A program made the position numbers and the translations under genes. A stretch of DNA of 15,373 nucleotides, taken from assembly GCA_002509495.1 (NCBI GenBank), contig DAEV01000117.1, forward strand, positions 1 through 15,373. Reading direction: 5' to 3'. The notes under the pieces were generated by a model that ran no database searches, was not told the origin of the DNA, and saw only the letters and a program-made list of their open reading frames with translations. This document shows, one piece after another, positions 6,154 through 12,355 of the stretch. This DNA comes from Methanolinea sp. UBA473. GTDB lineage: Archaea; Halobacteriota; Methanomicrobia; Methanomicrobiales; Methanospirillaceae. The stretch's first letter is position 1. Each line of letters opens with the position of its first letter.

Positions 6154-7818
6154 ATGGAGGTCAGCGATGCTGCCAGGATCCTCCTTTCCAGCCGATATCT
6201 CCTCCCGGGAGAGACCCCGGGCGGAATGATCCGGAGGGTGGCCAGGGCAGTGAATACGACAAAATGCCGTGAATTCCTCTCGATCATGGAGGATCTCCGG
6301 TTCCTTCCCAATTCTCCCACCCTGATGAATGCAGGGACTGCCGGAGGGCAGCTCTCTGCATGTTTCGTTCTCCCTGTGGAGGATTCGATCGATCGGATCT
6401 TCACCACACTCGGGTACATGGCACGAATCCACAAGAGCGGTGGCGGCACCGGATTCTCCTTCTCCCACCTCCGCCCCCAGGGAGACCAGGTGGCCGGAAC
6501 TGCCGGGATTGCCAGCGGACCGCTCCCTTTCCTCCGGGTCTTTGACGAAGCAACCAATGCCCTGCGGCAGGGGGGAAAACGCCGAGGAGCCAACATGGGG
6601 GTGCTGTCGAGTTCCCACCCGGACATACTGCAGTTCATCCGGTCAAAGGAGGGCGGGGGTCTTACAAACTTCAACCTCTCGGTAGGATTCGACTCATCGT
6701 TCTTCCGGCATCTTGAAGGAGGGAGACCCTATGATCTGGTCAATCCGCGTGATGGCAGAATCTGGAAGACGGTGGATCCTTCAATCCTATGGGAGACCCT
6801 GGCTGCCTCGGCCTGGAAATGCGGGGATCCCGGTGTTCTCTTCCTCGATCGGATCAACGAAACCAGCTCTGTACCAGGTCTTGGGCCCATCGAGGCCACG
6901 AATCCCTGCGGGGAGCAACCGCTCCTTCCCTTCGAGAGTTGCAACCTGGGGAGTATCAACTTATGCCGGTGCATTTGCGGGAACGAGATGGACTACGGGA
7001 TCCTCGGATCGGTTGTCCGCCTCGCAGTGGAATTTCTGGATGCGGTCATCGACGTGAACCGTTTCCCTTTTCCGGAAATCCGGGAGAGCACACTTGCCAC
7101 ACGCAAGATAGGGCTTGGGGTAATGGGCTTTGCAGATATGCTCATCCTGATGGGGATTCCCTACCAGTCCCGTGAAGCGCTGGACCTTGCAGGTTCAATC
7201 ATGAACTTTATCCAGACCGAGTCCCATGCAGCATCGAGCGAACTCGGAGAAGAGAAGGGATCGTTTCCCGCAGTGGATAAGAGCGTGTATTCCGGCCCTA
7301 TGCGCAATGCAACGGTGACCACTATCGCGCCAACCGGATCGATCCATCTTATCGCAGGCACCAGCAGTGGGATAGAACCTGTCTTCTCCCTCGCATTCGA
7401 CCGTATGATCAACGGAAAGAAGGTCCGGTTCATTCACCCCGCCCTTGAGGAGCACATCGGAAAGATCGCGGGGGGAGGCAGCATGATGGATACTGTCAGG
7501 AGAACCGGGAGCGTCCAGGATCTTCGCATCGGCGATGACAAGAAAGACCTTCTGCGGACCGCGGCAGAGATCGATCCGGAGTTTCATGTGCGCATGCAGG
7601 CGGTATTCCAGGAGCATGTGGACAATGCCGTATCCAAAACGGTAAATCTTCCAAAGAACGCTACTCCCGGGGATATCTGCAGGATCTTCTCGCTTGCCAG
7701 GTCCTTACACTGCAAGGGGATCACAGTATACCGGTATCACAGCAGGGCCGATCAGATCCTTTCCCGCGGATGCGAGACCTGCAGGGTCGACAGCATGGAT
7801 GTGGAAGCTGCACGGTGA
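6154..7818 (+). CDS. nrdJ: Adenosylcobalamin-dependent (class II) ribonucleotide reductase
   Basis: Reduces ribonucleotides to deoxyribonucleotides with a thiyl radical generated by adenosylcobalamin. The 554-aa protein has NSPTLMNAG (53-61), the first redox cysteine Cys70 in LSACFVLP, the diagnostic NPCGEQPLLPFESCNLGSIN (250-269) and APTGSIHLIAGTSSGIEP. Cys252 with Glu254 is the radical site and Cys263 the partner of Cys70, by analogy with class I and II enzymes. A C-terminal CETC pair (540-543) fits the thioredoxin relay. It has no N-terminal ATP-cone domain and is at the short end for the family. The ATG at 6154 lies 28 nt after a TATA-like centre, so the mRNA is predicted to be leaderless. 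Divergence from cobQ ties cofactor supply to its user. A terminator-like hairpin follows. Confidence 0.96.
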   Translation: MEVSDAARILLSSRYLLPGETPGGMIRRVARAVNTTKCREFLSIMEDLRFLPNSPTLMNAGTAGGQLSACFVLPVEDSIDRIFTTLGYMARIHKSGGGTGFSFSHLRPQGDQVAGTAGIASGPLPFLRVFDEATNALRQGGKRRGANMGVLSSSHPDILQFIRSKEGGGLTNFNLSVGFDSSFFRHLEGGRPYDLVNPRDGRIWKTVDPSILWETLAASAWKCGDPGVLFLDRINETSSVPGLGPIEATNPCGEQPLLPFESCNLGSINLCRCICGNEMDYGILGSVVRLAVEFLDAVIDVNRFPFPEIRESTLATRKIGLGVMGFADMLILMGIPYQSREALDLAGSIMNFIQTESHAASSELGEEKGSFPAVDKSVYSGPMRNATVTTIAPTGSIHLIAGTSSGIEPVFSLAFDRMINGKKVRFIHPALEEHIGKIAGGGSMMDTVRRTGSVQDLRIGDDKKDLLRTAAEIDPEFHVRMQAVFQEHVDNAVSKTVNLPKNATPGDICRIFSLARSLHCKGITVYRYHSRADQILSRGCETCRVDSMDVEAAR

Positions 7819-7843
7819 GAGGTAAGAATGGACCGATATCAGG

Positions 7844-7860
7844 CCGGAATACCGGTTTTT
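7844..7860 (+). terminator. Short hairpin plus T5 after nrdJ
   Basis: CCGG-AATA-CCGG followed directly by five T residues lies 26 nt after the nrdJ stop and before the next gene's TATA box. The stem is only 4-5 bp, so it is weak, but the position and the T run suit an archaeal terminator. Confidence 0.4.
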
Positions 7861-7871
7861 GATATGCCAAC

Positions 7872-7880
7872 AAATATATA
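7872..7880 (+). promoter_or_regulatory. TATA box of the aIF1/SUI1 gene
   Basis: AAATATATA is centred 28 nt upstream of the ATG at 7904, the usual distance from an archaeal TATA box to the transcription start. This predicts a leaderless mRNA and supports the downstream ATG over the longer reading frame. A weak AAGGT near 7892 is an alternative ribosome-binding site. Confidence 0.6.
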
Positions 7881-7903
7881 AGCAGAACCTGAAGGTACTT
7901 GTA

Positions 7904-8209
7904 ATGAATGGCGGTATTTGTCCGACGTGTGGTTTACCGAAAGAATTGTGTATATGCGAGGAAGTTGCAAAGGAACAACAGAGGATCAGTGTCAGGGTCG
8001 ACCGGAGGCGGTATGGCAAGGAAGTCACCGTAATCGACGGATTGAATCCCACCGATATTGATCTGGAAGAACTCTCAAAATTTATGAAGGGAAAACTTGC
8101 CTGCGGGGGAACCGTAAAGGGTACATCCATTGAACTGCAGGGAAATCATAAAGAGAGAGTCAAGGAACTGCTGATCAACAAGGGGTATAGCGTGGATAAT
8201 ATCAACTAA
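7904..8209 (+). CDS. sui1: Translation initiation factor aIF1 (SUI1 family)
   Basis: Archaeal homologue of eIF1, which binds the small ribosomal subunit near the P site and guards start-codon selection. The 101-aa protein has an N-terminal Cys cluster CPTCGLPKELCIC (Cys 6, 9, 16, 18) typical of archaeal members, then the SUI1 fold with RRYGKEVTVIDGL, the acidic LKDL-like segment, and KLACGGTVKGTSIELQGNH, which matches the family's Gly-rich core. The ATG at 7904 is chosen for its TATA spacing; an in-frame TTG at 7859 adds 15 unrelated residues, and the TATA box lies inside that extension. The gene converges on the Zn-ribbon gene with 8 nt between the stops. Confidence 0.93.
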   Translation: MNGGICPTCGLPKELCICEEVAKEQQRISVRVDRRRYGKEVTVIDGLNPTDIDLEELSKFMKGKLACGGTVKGTSIELQGNHKERVKELLINKGYSVDNIN

Positions 8210-8217
8210 ACCTTTAC

Positions 8218-8610
8218 TTACTTCGATTTTTTGTGTTTTTTACCTGATTTAGGTTTCACCATGGAGAGAAGATCGACAATATAGCTTCCATCCCCCCGTC
8301 CGATCCCGACCACCCGTTCGTCGGAATTTGCCATCTTGGAGATATTGAGCTCATAAGTCCCGGGCGAGACAATCCTGACGCTCTCGAGCTTGTCGACACC
8401 TGCATCGGTCTGCGGGGATTCCTCCGCTTCCACTCTCGGAGGCACCACTGCAGGCACCTCTTTCTCAGGTTCAGGCTCTTTCTTCTTCTCATGCCGGCGG
8501 ACATAGGGCACGAAGTAGAATTTTTTCCCCCCGCACTCGGCACAACCTGCCAGAAGCTCCTTCGCACCATTGCGGTATTCCCTTCCACAATTGGCACATT
8601 TATGGGGCAT
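8218..8610 (-). CDS. Zn-ribbon protein, DUF2072/OapC-like
   Basis: 130-aa archaeal protein with an N-terminal zinc ribbon (Cys5, Cys8, Cys23, Cys26), a charged Glu/Lys/Pro-rich linker at about 44-72, and a small C-terminal segment (about 78-117, ESVRIVSPGTYELNISKM...) ending in a Lys-rich tail. I recognise the pattern as the Zn-ribbon family that accompanies the DUF2073 protein and an Era-like GTPase in many archaea, sometimes named origin-associated proteins; the biochemical role is not established. The ATG follows the previous gene's stop by 4 nt, so it is the last gene of a three-gene operon. The ribbon and basic tail suggest nucleic-acid binding, which is inference. Confidence 0.82.
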   Translation of the reverse strand: MPHKCANCGREYRNGAKELLAGCAECGGKKFYFVPYVRRHEKKKEPEPEKEVPAVVPPRVEAEESPQTDAGVDKLESVRIVSPGTYELNISKMANSDERVVGIGRGDGSYIVDLLSMVKPKSGKKHKKSK

Positions 8611-8614
8611 TCAC

Positions 8615-8977
8615 TCACCGCGTCGAAACCCAGGCGGAAATGATATCCTTCTCTTTCCTGATCATACGCAACTGGTTGGCGGGACCGATCACGGTAAGCC
8701 TTGATTCCGGGGATGTCCTGCCCAGCAGTTTCTGGAGGAATCCCGGACTCTCATCCCGTGAAGAATAGGTCTCGATCTCTATGCCATTGAACCCGTCAGG
8801 AAGGATTTCGTGCATCGTCATCTCGATCAGGGTGCTCTGCTCTTCCGGAGCAAGACCTTTCTCAAGGATCACGATGTTGCCCTGCCGCACATGATCCAGG
8901 ATAAGATGGATCTTCTCCATGGAGGTAAGTTTCGCCAGCTTATCTGCCGAGATCAGGTCAATCTGAACGCCCTGCAT
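8615..8977 (-). CDS. DUF2073/OapB-like archaeal protein
   Basis: 120-aa protein starting MQGVQIDLISADKLAKLTSMEKI and continuing through DHVRQGNIVILEKGLAPEEQ, which fits the archaeal DUF2073 family found next to Era-like GTPases. It is soluble, with no visible catalytic motif. There are three possible starts: a GTG at 8986 directly abutting the GTPase stop, ATG at 8980, or ATG at 8977. The last is preferred because AGGTG ends 6 nt upstream of it. It sits between the GTPase and Zn-ribbon genes with almost no spacing, so stoichiometric co-expression and a shared complex are likely. The function is unknown; I place it by sequence feel and context. Confidence 0.8.
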   Translation of the reverse strand: MQGVQIDLISADKLAKLTSMEKIHLILDHVRQGNIVILEKGLAPEEQSTLIEMTMHEILPDGFNGIEIETYSSRDESPGFLQKLLGRTSPESRLTVIGPANQLRMIRKEKDIISAWVSTR

Positions 8978-8986
8978 CATGCACAC

Positions 8987-9628
8987 CTATCCAAAGTGAT
9001 CCACCATTTTCTCATAAAGATCCTCCACGTTCTTCCCTTCCTTGCAGGAGATTTGAATTACCGGGTGCTGGGGGAACGCGTTGCGGATTCGCTGGGGAGC
9101 AGCATCCGGCAGATCGATCTTATTGGCCACGATGAGGACGGGGAGTTTCCGACTCTCGATGATTCCAATCATCATGATGTTGACCTGAAGGAAGGGATCC
9201 TCTGTGGAATCCAGCATGTAGATGACCCCGTCGATGTCCTCGCGGAGCCAGTGCATTGCCTCTGCCACTCCCTCGGTGGCTTCCCGGGCCCTGGTAATCG
9301 CATCCTCCTTGGTGATCCCGTATTCGAGGAAGTCCTTGTAATCGATCTTGGTGGTGACGCCCGGCGTATCCACGATATCGATCGTGATGCTGCTTCCATT
9401 CGCTCCGGTGAGAGTGATGTCGGTCTTTCTGGATGCTCTCCTGGTCTCGTGGGGAACCTCGCTCACCTGGCCTACCGTCTCTCCGGTCCAGTCGCTTGCG
9501 ATCCGATTTGCCAGCGTAGTCTTTCCTGCATTGGGAGGGCCATAAATGCCGATGCGGGATCGCTTTTTCTTGAAGAATGCGAGTAAAAACTTTGAAAGCC
9601 GATTTCGTGTCTGGACCAGAATATTCAT
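8987..9628 (-). CDS. Era-like small GTPase (archaeal, OapA-like operon)
   Basis: 213-aa TRAFAC-class GTPase. The motifs are G1 GPPNAGKT (30-37), G3 DTPG (87-90), G4 NKID (169-172) and G5 SCK (194-196). A short basic N-terminal helix (FLLAFFKKKRSR) precedes the G domain, and no C-terminal KH domain follows, so it is not bacterial Era itself. GAGGTG (9633-9638) is a good ribosome-binding site 4 nt before the ATG. It is the first gene of the operon with the DUF2073 and Zn-ribbon proteins. Known archaeal relatives in this context have been linked to replication or translation by gene neighbourhood only. The gene is divergent from the CBS cluster across a 188-bp spacer with inverted repeats. Confidence 0.9.
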   Translation of the reverse strand: MNILVQTRNRLSKFLLAFFKKKRSRIGIYGPPNAGKTTLANRIASDWTGETVGQVSEVPHETRRASRKTDITLTGANGSSITIDIVDTPGVTTKIDYKDFLEYGITKEDAITRAREATEGVAEAMHWLREDIDGVIYMLDSTEDPFLQVNIMMIGIIESRKLPVLIVANKIDLPDAAPQRIRNAFPQHPVIQISCKEGKNVEDLYEKMVDHFG

Positions 9629-9655
9629 GGTTCACCTCGGGTGGCCGCCCTGCCA

Positions 9656-9669
9656 CTTCCCTTGGGAAG
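9656..9669. repeat. Short palindrome upstream of the GTPase gene
   Basis: CTTCCC and GGGAAG are perfect 6-bp inverted arms separated by TT, 28-41 bp upstream of the GTPase start. It could be a protein-binding site or lie in the GTPase 5' leader. The function is unknown. Confidence 0.35.
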
Positions 9670-9699
9670 GCACCCTTGAGGGGATGTGTCTTCCATTTA

Positions 9700-9720
9700 A
9701 TCCAATATACCCTATTGGAT
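9700..9720. promoter_or_regulatory. Perfect 8-bp inverted repeat in the GTPase/CBS divergent spacer, candidate operator
   Basis: ATCCAATA (9700-9707) and TATTGGAT (9713-9720) are perfect inverted arms with a 5-bp spacer. The left arm touches a minus-strand TATA-like TTAAAT (about 9695-9700) positioned for the GTPase operon. The repeat lies roughly 95-115 bp upstream of the first CBS gene. Location and symmetry suggest an operator acting on one or both divergent operons; the binding protein is unknown. Confidence 0.45.
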
Positions 9721-9776
9721 CGCGCCTTTATTAGGTTTATTATCCCTGTTTCTTCCTTCTTTGCCTGCAGAAAAGA

Positions 9777-9802
9777 TATTATATAGCCCAATCCTTTATA
9801 TC
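9777..9802 (+). promoter_or_regulatory. Candidate promoter of the CBS gene cluster
   Basis: Two TATA-like elements lie upstream of the first CBS gene: ATTATATA (9777-9784) and TTTATATC (9795-9802). They would place transcription starts near 9807 and 9825 respectively. The first suits the ATG at 9817 and the second suits the TTG at 9868. Which is used cannot be told from the sequence. Confidence 0.45.
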
Positions 9803-9841
9803 AAAGGCTTGCCGTAATGGTAGTTGAAGGTATAGCCTTTG
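9802..9841 (+). repeat. Inverted repeat flanking the first CBS gene's ATG
   Basis: CAAAGGCT (9802-9809) and AGCCTTTG (9834-9841) are perfect 8-bp arms with a 24-nt interval that contains the ATG at 9817. It may be a DNA operator overlapping the promoter, or an RNA hairpin that hides the start. It is also a hint that translation begins further down at the TTG at 9868. Confidence 0.35.
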
Positions 9842-10437
9842 CGTGCACACTCCATGGGGGTGAATCGTTGAAAAATTCTTCTGATACCATCCGCTTTGAT
9901 ACCCGGGTCCCACTCCGAGAGGTCATGCGGCGCAACCCGACCACCATCCAGTATGAAGGAACGGTTGCCCGTGCGGCCATACTCATGTGCCGGGATGAGG
10001 TGGGGAGCTGCATTGTCCTTGGTAAGGACAATCTCCCCATCGGTATCGTCACTGAAGAGGATATCAACTGCAAAGTGGTGGCCAAGGACCAGAAGCCCAG
10101 TTCGGTCCAGGTGAACGAGGTCATGAGTAAACCGCTGATCACAATCCCGGTAGAGAAGACGGTGCGGGATGCAGCGTACATGATGATCAAGCACCGGGTC
10201 CGGAGACTCCCTGTGGTGGACGAGAACAACAAGGTTATCGGGATTGTAACAGTTCGGGATATCCTCACGGTTTCCACAGAGATCAATGAGCTGATGAATG
10301 ACCTTGTCGAGATCAATCGGCTTGAAGAAGTGGAAGTAGGGCTCTGCAACAGGTGCGGACAGATGTCGGACGAATTGCGAAGGATCGACAATGTGATGCT
10401 CTGCCCCTCGTGCCGTGAGGAGGAACTTCTCCAATGA
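9817..10437 (+). CDS. CBS-domain pair with C-terminal Zn-ribbon
   Basis: 206-aa protein with two CBS repeats (about 32-88 and 98-152), both keeping the ribose-phosphate-binding motif (GIVTEED 76-82, GIVTVRD 142-148). A paired module like this typically binds AMP, ATP or SAM. A rubredoxin-like zinc ribbon follows (Cys177, Cys180, Cys196, Cys199), a likely partner- or nucleic-acid-binding element. It is the only cluster member with an extra domain. The ATG at 9817 is given, with AAAGG 9 nt upstream. A TTG at 9868 is equally plausible, with GGGGGTG 6 nt upstream and giving a start LKNSSDTIRF. The stop overlaps the next gene by 4 nt (ATGA). No effector enzyme domain is present, so a sensor or regulatory subunit role is inferred. 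Confidence 0.9.
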   Translation: MVVEGIAFACTLHGGESLKNSSDTIRFDTRVPLREVMRRNPTTIQYEGTVARAAILMCRDEVGSCIVLGKDNLPIGIVTEEDINCKVVAKDQKPSSVQVNEVMSKPLITIPVEKTVRDAAYMMIKHRVRRLPVVDENNKVIGIVTVRDILTVSTEINELMNDLVEINRLEEVEVGLCNRCGQMSDELRRIDNVMLCPSCREEELLQ

Positions 10438-11186
10438 AGGTGGCCCAGGACTTCATGGTGGAGGTCCCGGCCCTGAAGATCGACGAGATGGCGACCCGGG
10501 CCCGGAAGATCCTGCGTGATGATGTCTACCGCGAGGTGTATGTTCACGATGCAAAAGGTCACCTTGTCGGGTATCTGGACATCACCGGGGTCCTCAACGT
10601 GACCTCCACAAAATCGAATATCACTATTGAGGGGTTTACAAAGGAGACCCTGTCCGTGAAAACCAACCAGACGCTTGAGGATGTCATGAGGACCATACGG
10701 TCGAATGCTACGGACAGTGTACCTGTTGTGGGCAACCAGAACATGCTCCTCGGGGGTGTGCTCCTTTCCGATCTCTTCCCCGTGTTCATCACCCGTCATC
10801 GGTTGCAAGGCAGGGTAGGGGACAACATGTCGGTAAAGGTTGTGAAGTGCTCGCCCGAGGATCCGGTCCAGAAAGTCTACAACCTGATCGTCGACAGTGG
10901 ATTTACCGCATTTCCGGTGGAAAAAAAGCGAAAGCTGGTTGGGATCATATCCCGGAGGGATCTCCTGAAAGATGGGAGGTGGCGCACATCGATAGAGGGG
11001 GGGACTGCAGGTACACCCGTGGAGAGCGTGATGACCACCCCCGTGTTTTCCACGGTTCCGGAAGAGGATCTCCAAAAAGCGGCCGAAACCCTGGTGAAGC
11101 ACGATATCAGTCGCCTGCCGGTGCTCGAGGACGGAGTCCTCGTAGGGATCATTGATCGGCACGACGTGCTGAAATCTTTGAAATAA
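10434..11186 (+). CDS. Four-repeat CBS-domain protein, mostly degenerate ligand motifs
   Basis: 250-aa protein made of four CBS repeats and nothing else (roughly 1-57, 60-120, 125-182, 193-250). Only the third repeat keeps the usual nucleotide motif, GIISRRD (170-176). The others are altered: GYLDITG (46-52), GGVLLSD (107-113) and GIIDRHD (238-244). It may therefore be more structural than sensory, or bind one ligand per chain. GAGGAGG (10417-10423) lies 10 nt before the ATG, and the start overlaps the preceding stop (ATGA), so translation is coupled. The stop codon shares its last A with an ATG that opens a small reading frame. The CBS assignment is firm; the role is unknown. Confidence 0.88.
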   Translation: MKVAQDFMVEVPALKIDEMATRARKILRDDVYREVYVHDAKGHLVGYLDITGVLNVTSTKSNITIEGFTKETLSVKTNQTLEDVMRTIRSNATDSVPVVGNQNMLLGGVLLSDLFPVFITRHRLQGRVGDNMSVKVVKCSPEDPVQKVYNLIVDSGFTAFPVEKKRKLVGIISRRDLLKDGRWRTSIEGGTAGTPVESVMTTPVFSTVPEEDLQKAAETLVKHDISRLPVLEDGVLVGIIDRHDVLKSLK

Positions 11187-11323
11187 TGAAGTCTGCGCAA
11201 ATTCTGAACGAACTCATAAATCCTGCTTGTGACACGAACAGACAGGAGAACGGAGGCGGCAAAGCCATCTCCAAATTTGCCCTCCACGATCGTCTGCATT
11301 CGGCCAGTTCCACAAGCGAATGA
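11186..11323 (+). CDS. Doubtful 45-codon small ORF inside the CBS cluster gap
   Basis: The frame starts in a TAATG overlap with the preceding CBS stop and ends in an ATGA overlap with a further ATG at 11320, so it is positioned like a translationally coupled gene. The peptide begins MKSAQILNELINPACDTN and has no recognised domain. Against it: there is no ribosome-binding site, third-position GC is only moderate, and a frame of this length is expected by chance. It may be a real small protein, the relic of an N-terminus, or noncoding. Confidence 0.22.
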   Translation: MKSAQILNELINPACDTNRQENGGGKAISKFALHDRLHSASSTSE

Positions 11324-11351
11324 AAATGCCAAAAGGTCACGACCATTCAGA

Positions 11352-11370
11352 ACCTGGCCCGATGCCAGGT
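11352..11370 (+). promoter_or_regulatory. Perfect 7-bp hairpin upstream of the third CBS gene
   Basis: ACCTGGC and GCCAGGT are perfect inverted arms around the 5-nt loop CCGAT, ending 37 nt before the ATG at 11408. This is the most stable-looking short hairpin in the cluster and sits in its only long internal spacer. It has no T run, so it is not a simple terminator. A translational control or RNA-processing site, or an operator, is possible. Confidence 0.4.
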
Positions 11371-11407
11371 GGACAAGACAGGAATATTACGATTGGTAGG
11401 ATAGTCC

Positions 11408-12349
11408 ATGCCTCACAGCGAACGGAACTTCAAGCAGGGGGATAAACTCCTGAAAATGCCCGGTAAGTTGGATCGCGGTCCCGTTGAATTCAAATCCCGG
11501 ATCACAGCGCAGAAAGGCGAAGTGATGGCGATTGCAACAAGGGAGGTGATCTCGGTCCCACAGACCATGAGTATCATCGACGCGGTCGAAACAATGACCC
11601 GGTGCGGATTCCGGCGACTTCCTGTGGTGGATGCGGGAACCAGGAGACTCCGAGGGATCGTGACATCCGGGGACGTGATCAACTTCCTGGGGGGCGGGGA
11701 TAAATTCAACCTCGTGCAGGTGAAGCATGACGGCAACCTCCTCGCTGCGGTCAACGAGAGCATCCACTCCATCATGACACAGCAGGTGGTCACGCTTCCG
11801 AATACTGCCACGATCAACGAGGCCATCCATGTAATACAGGAAAAGATGACGGGGGGTATCCCGATTGTGGACCCGGAGGGAGTCCTGGAAGGAATTGTTA
11901 CCGAAAGGGATGTGATGACGGTGCTCGCCAATGAGAGGGTTTCCTTTAAGGTCGAGGAGATCATGAGCCGTTCGCTCCGGGTGACCGAACCGGACTGCCC
12001 TATTGGTCGTGTAACCCGGGATATGACCCAGCACCGGTTCCGGAGGCTCCCGGTCGTCAGCGACGACGTTCTTTACGGGATCATCACCACTACGGACATC
12101 ATGAAATACCTGGGCAGCAAGAAGGTCTTCGACCAGCTTGTGACGGGGGATGTGGACGAAGTGATGAGTCTCCCGGTAAGGAACCTCGTGTCGGGGAATC
12201 TCTTCACGATCACCCCCGAGAAGAGTGTCAACCAGGCTGCCAGGGAGATGGTGGACAGGAACGTGGGGGCCCTTCCGGTGATCGAGAGCGCCCGGCTCAT
12301 CGGTCTCGTGACGGAATTTGACCTGGTAAAAGCGCTGTCAAGGAAGTGA
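11408..12349 (+). CDS. Four-repeat CBS-domain protein with all ligand motifs intact
   Basis: 313-aa protein with an N-terminal extension of about 40 basic residues and four CBS repeats. All four keep the nucleotide-binding motif: GIVTSGD (83-89), GIVTERD (162-168), GIITTTD (224-230) and GLVTEFD (299-305). Repeats 1 and 3 also show the near-identical FRRLPVV core, a mark of internal duplication. It is the cluster member best suited to bind ligand in both modules. The ATG at 11408 has AGGA 6 nt upstream. An overlapping open frame from 11320 or 11326 would join this frame if one G were removed from the G5 run at 11437-11441, so the true N-terminus is uncertain. The next CBS gene starts 6 nt after the stop. 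Confidence 0.88.
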   Translation: MPHSERNFKQGDKLLKMPGKLDRGPVEFKSRITAQKGEVMAIATREVISVPQTMSIIDAVETMTRCGFRRLPVVDAGTRRLRGIVTSGDVINFLGGGDKFNLVQVKHDGNLLAAVNESIHSIMTQQVVTLPNTATINEAIHVIQEKMTGGIPIVDPEGVLEGIVTERDVMTVLANERVSFKVEEIMSRSLRVTEPDCPIGRVTRDMTQHRFRRLPVVSDDVLYGIITTTDIMKYLGSKKVFDQLVTGDVDEVMSLPVRNLVSGNLFTITPEKSVNQAAREMVDRNVGALPVIESARLIGLVTEFDLVKALSRK

Positions 12350-12355
12350 TACTCG

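Noticed and set aside
9801..11162. 453-codon open frame on the minus strand across the first two CBS genes
   Set aside because: It is antisense to two clear CBS genes and its translation is His/Pro/Arg-rich without a domain. The openness follows from the codon bias of the sense strand.
11387..12034. 215-codon minus-strand frame over the third CBS gene
   Set aside because: Antisense shadow, low-complexity His/Asp-rich translation, no ribosome-binding site or domain.
11186..12349. Read-through of in-frame TGA (11321) and TAG (11402), for example by selenocysteine or pyrrolysine, joining the small ORF to the third CBS gene
   Set aside because: No conserved domain spans the stops, no supporting RNA element is apparent, and the ATG at 11408 has its own AGGA site. 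Most Methanomicrobiales are not known to use these codons this way.
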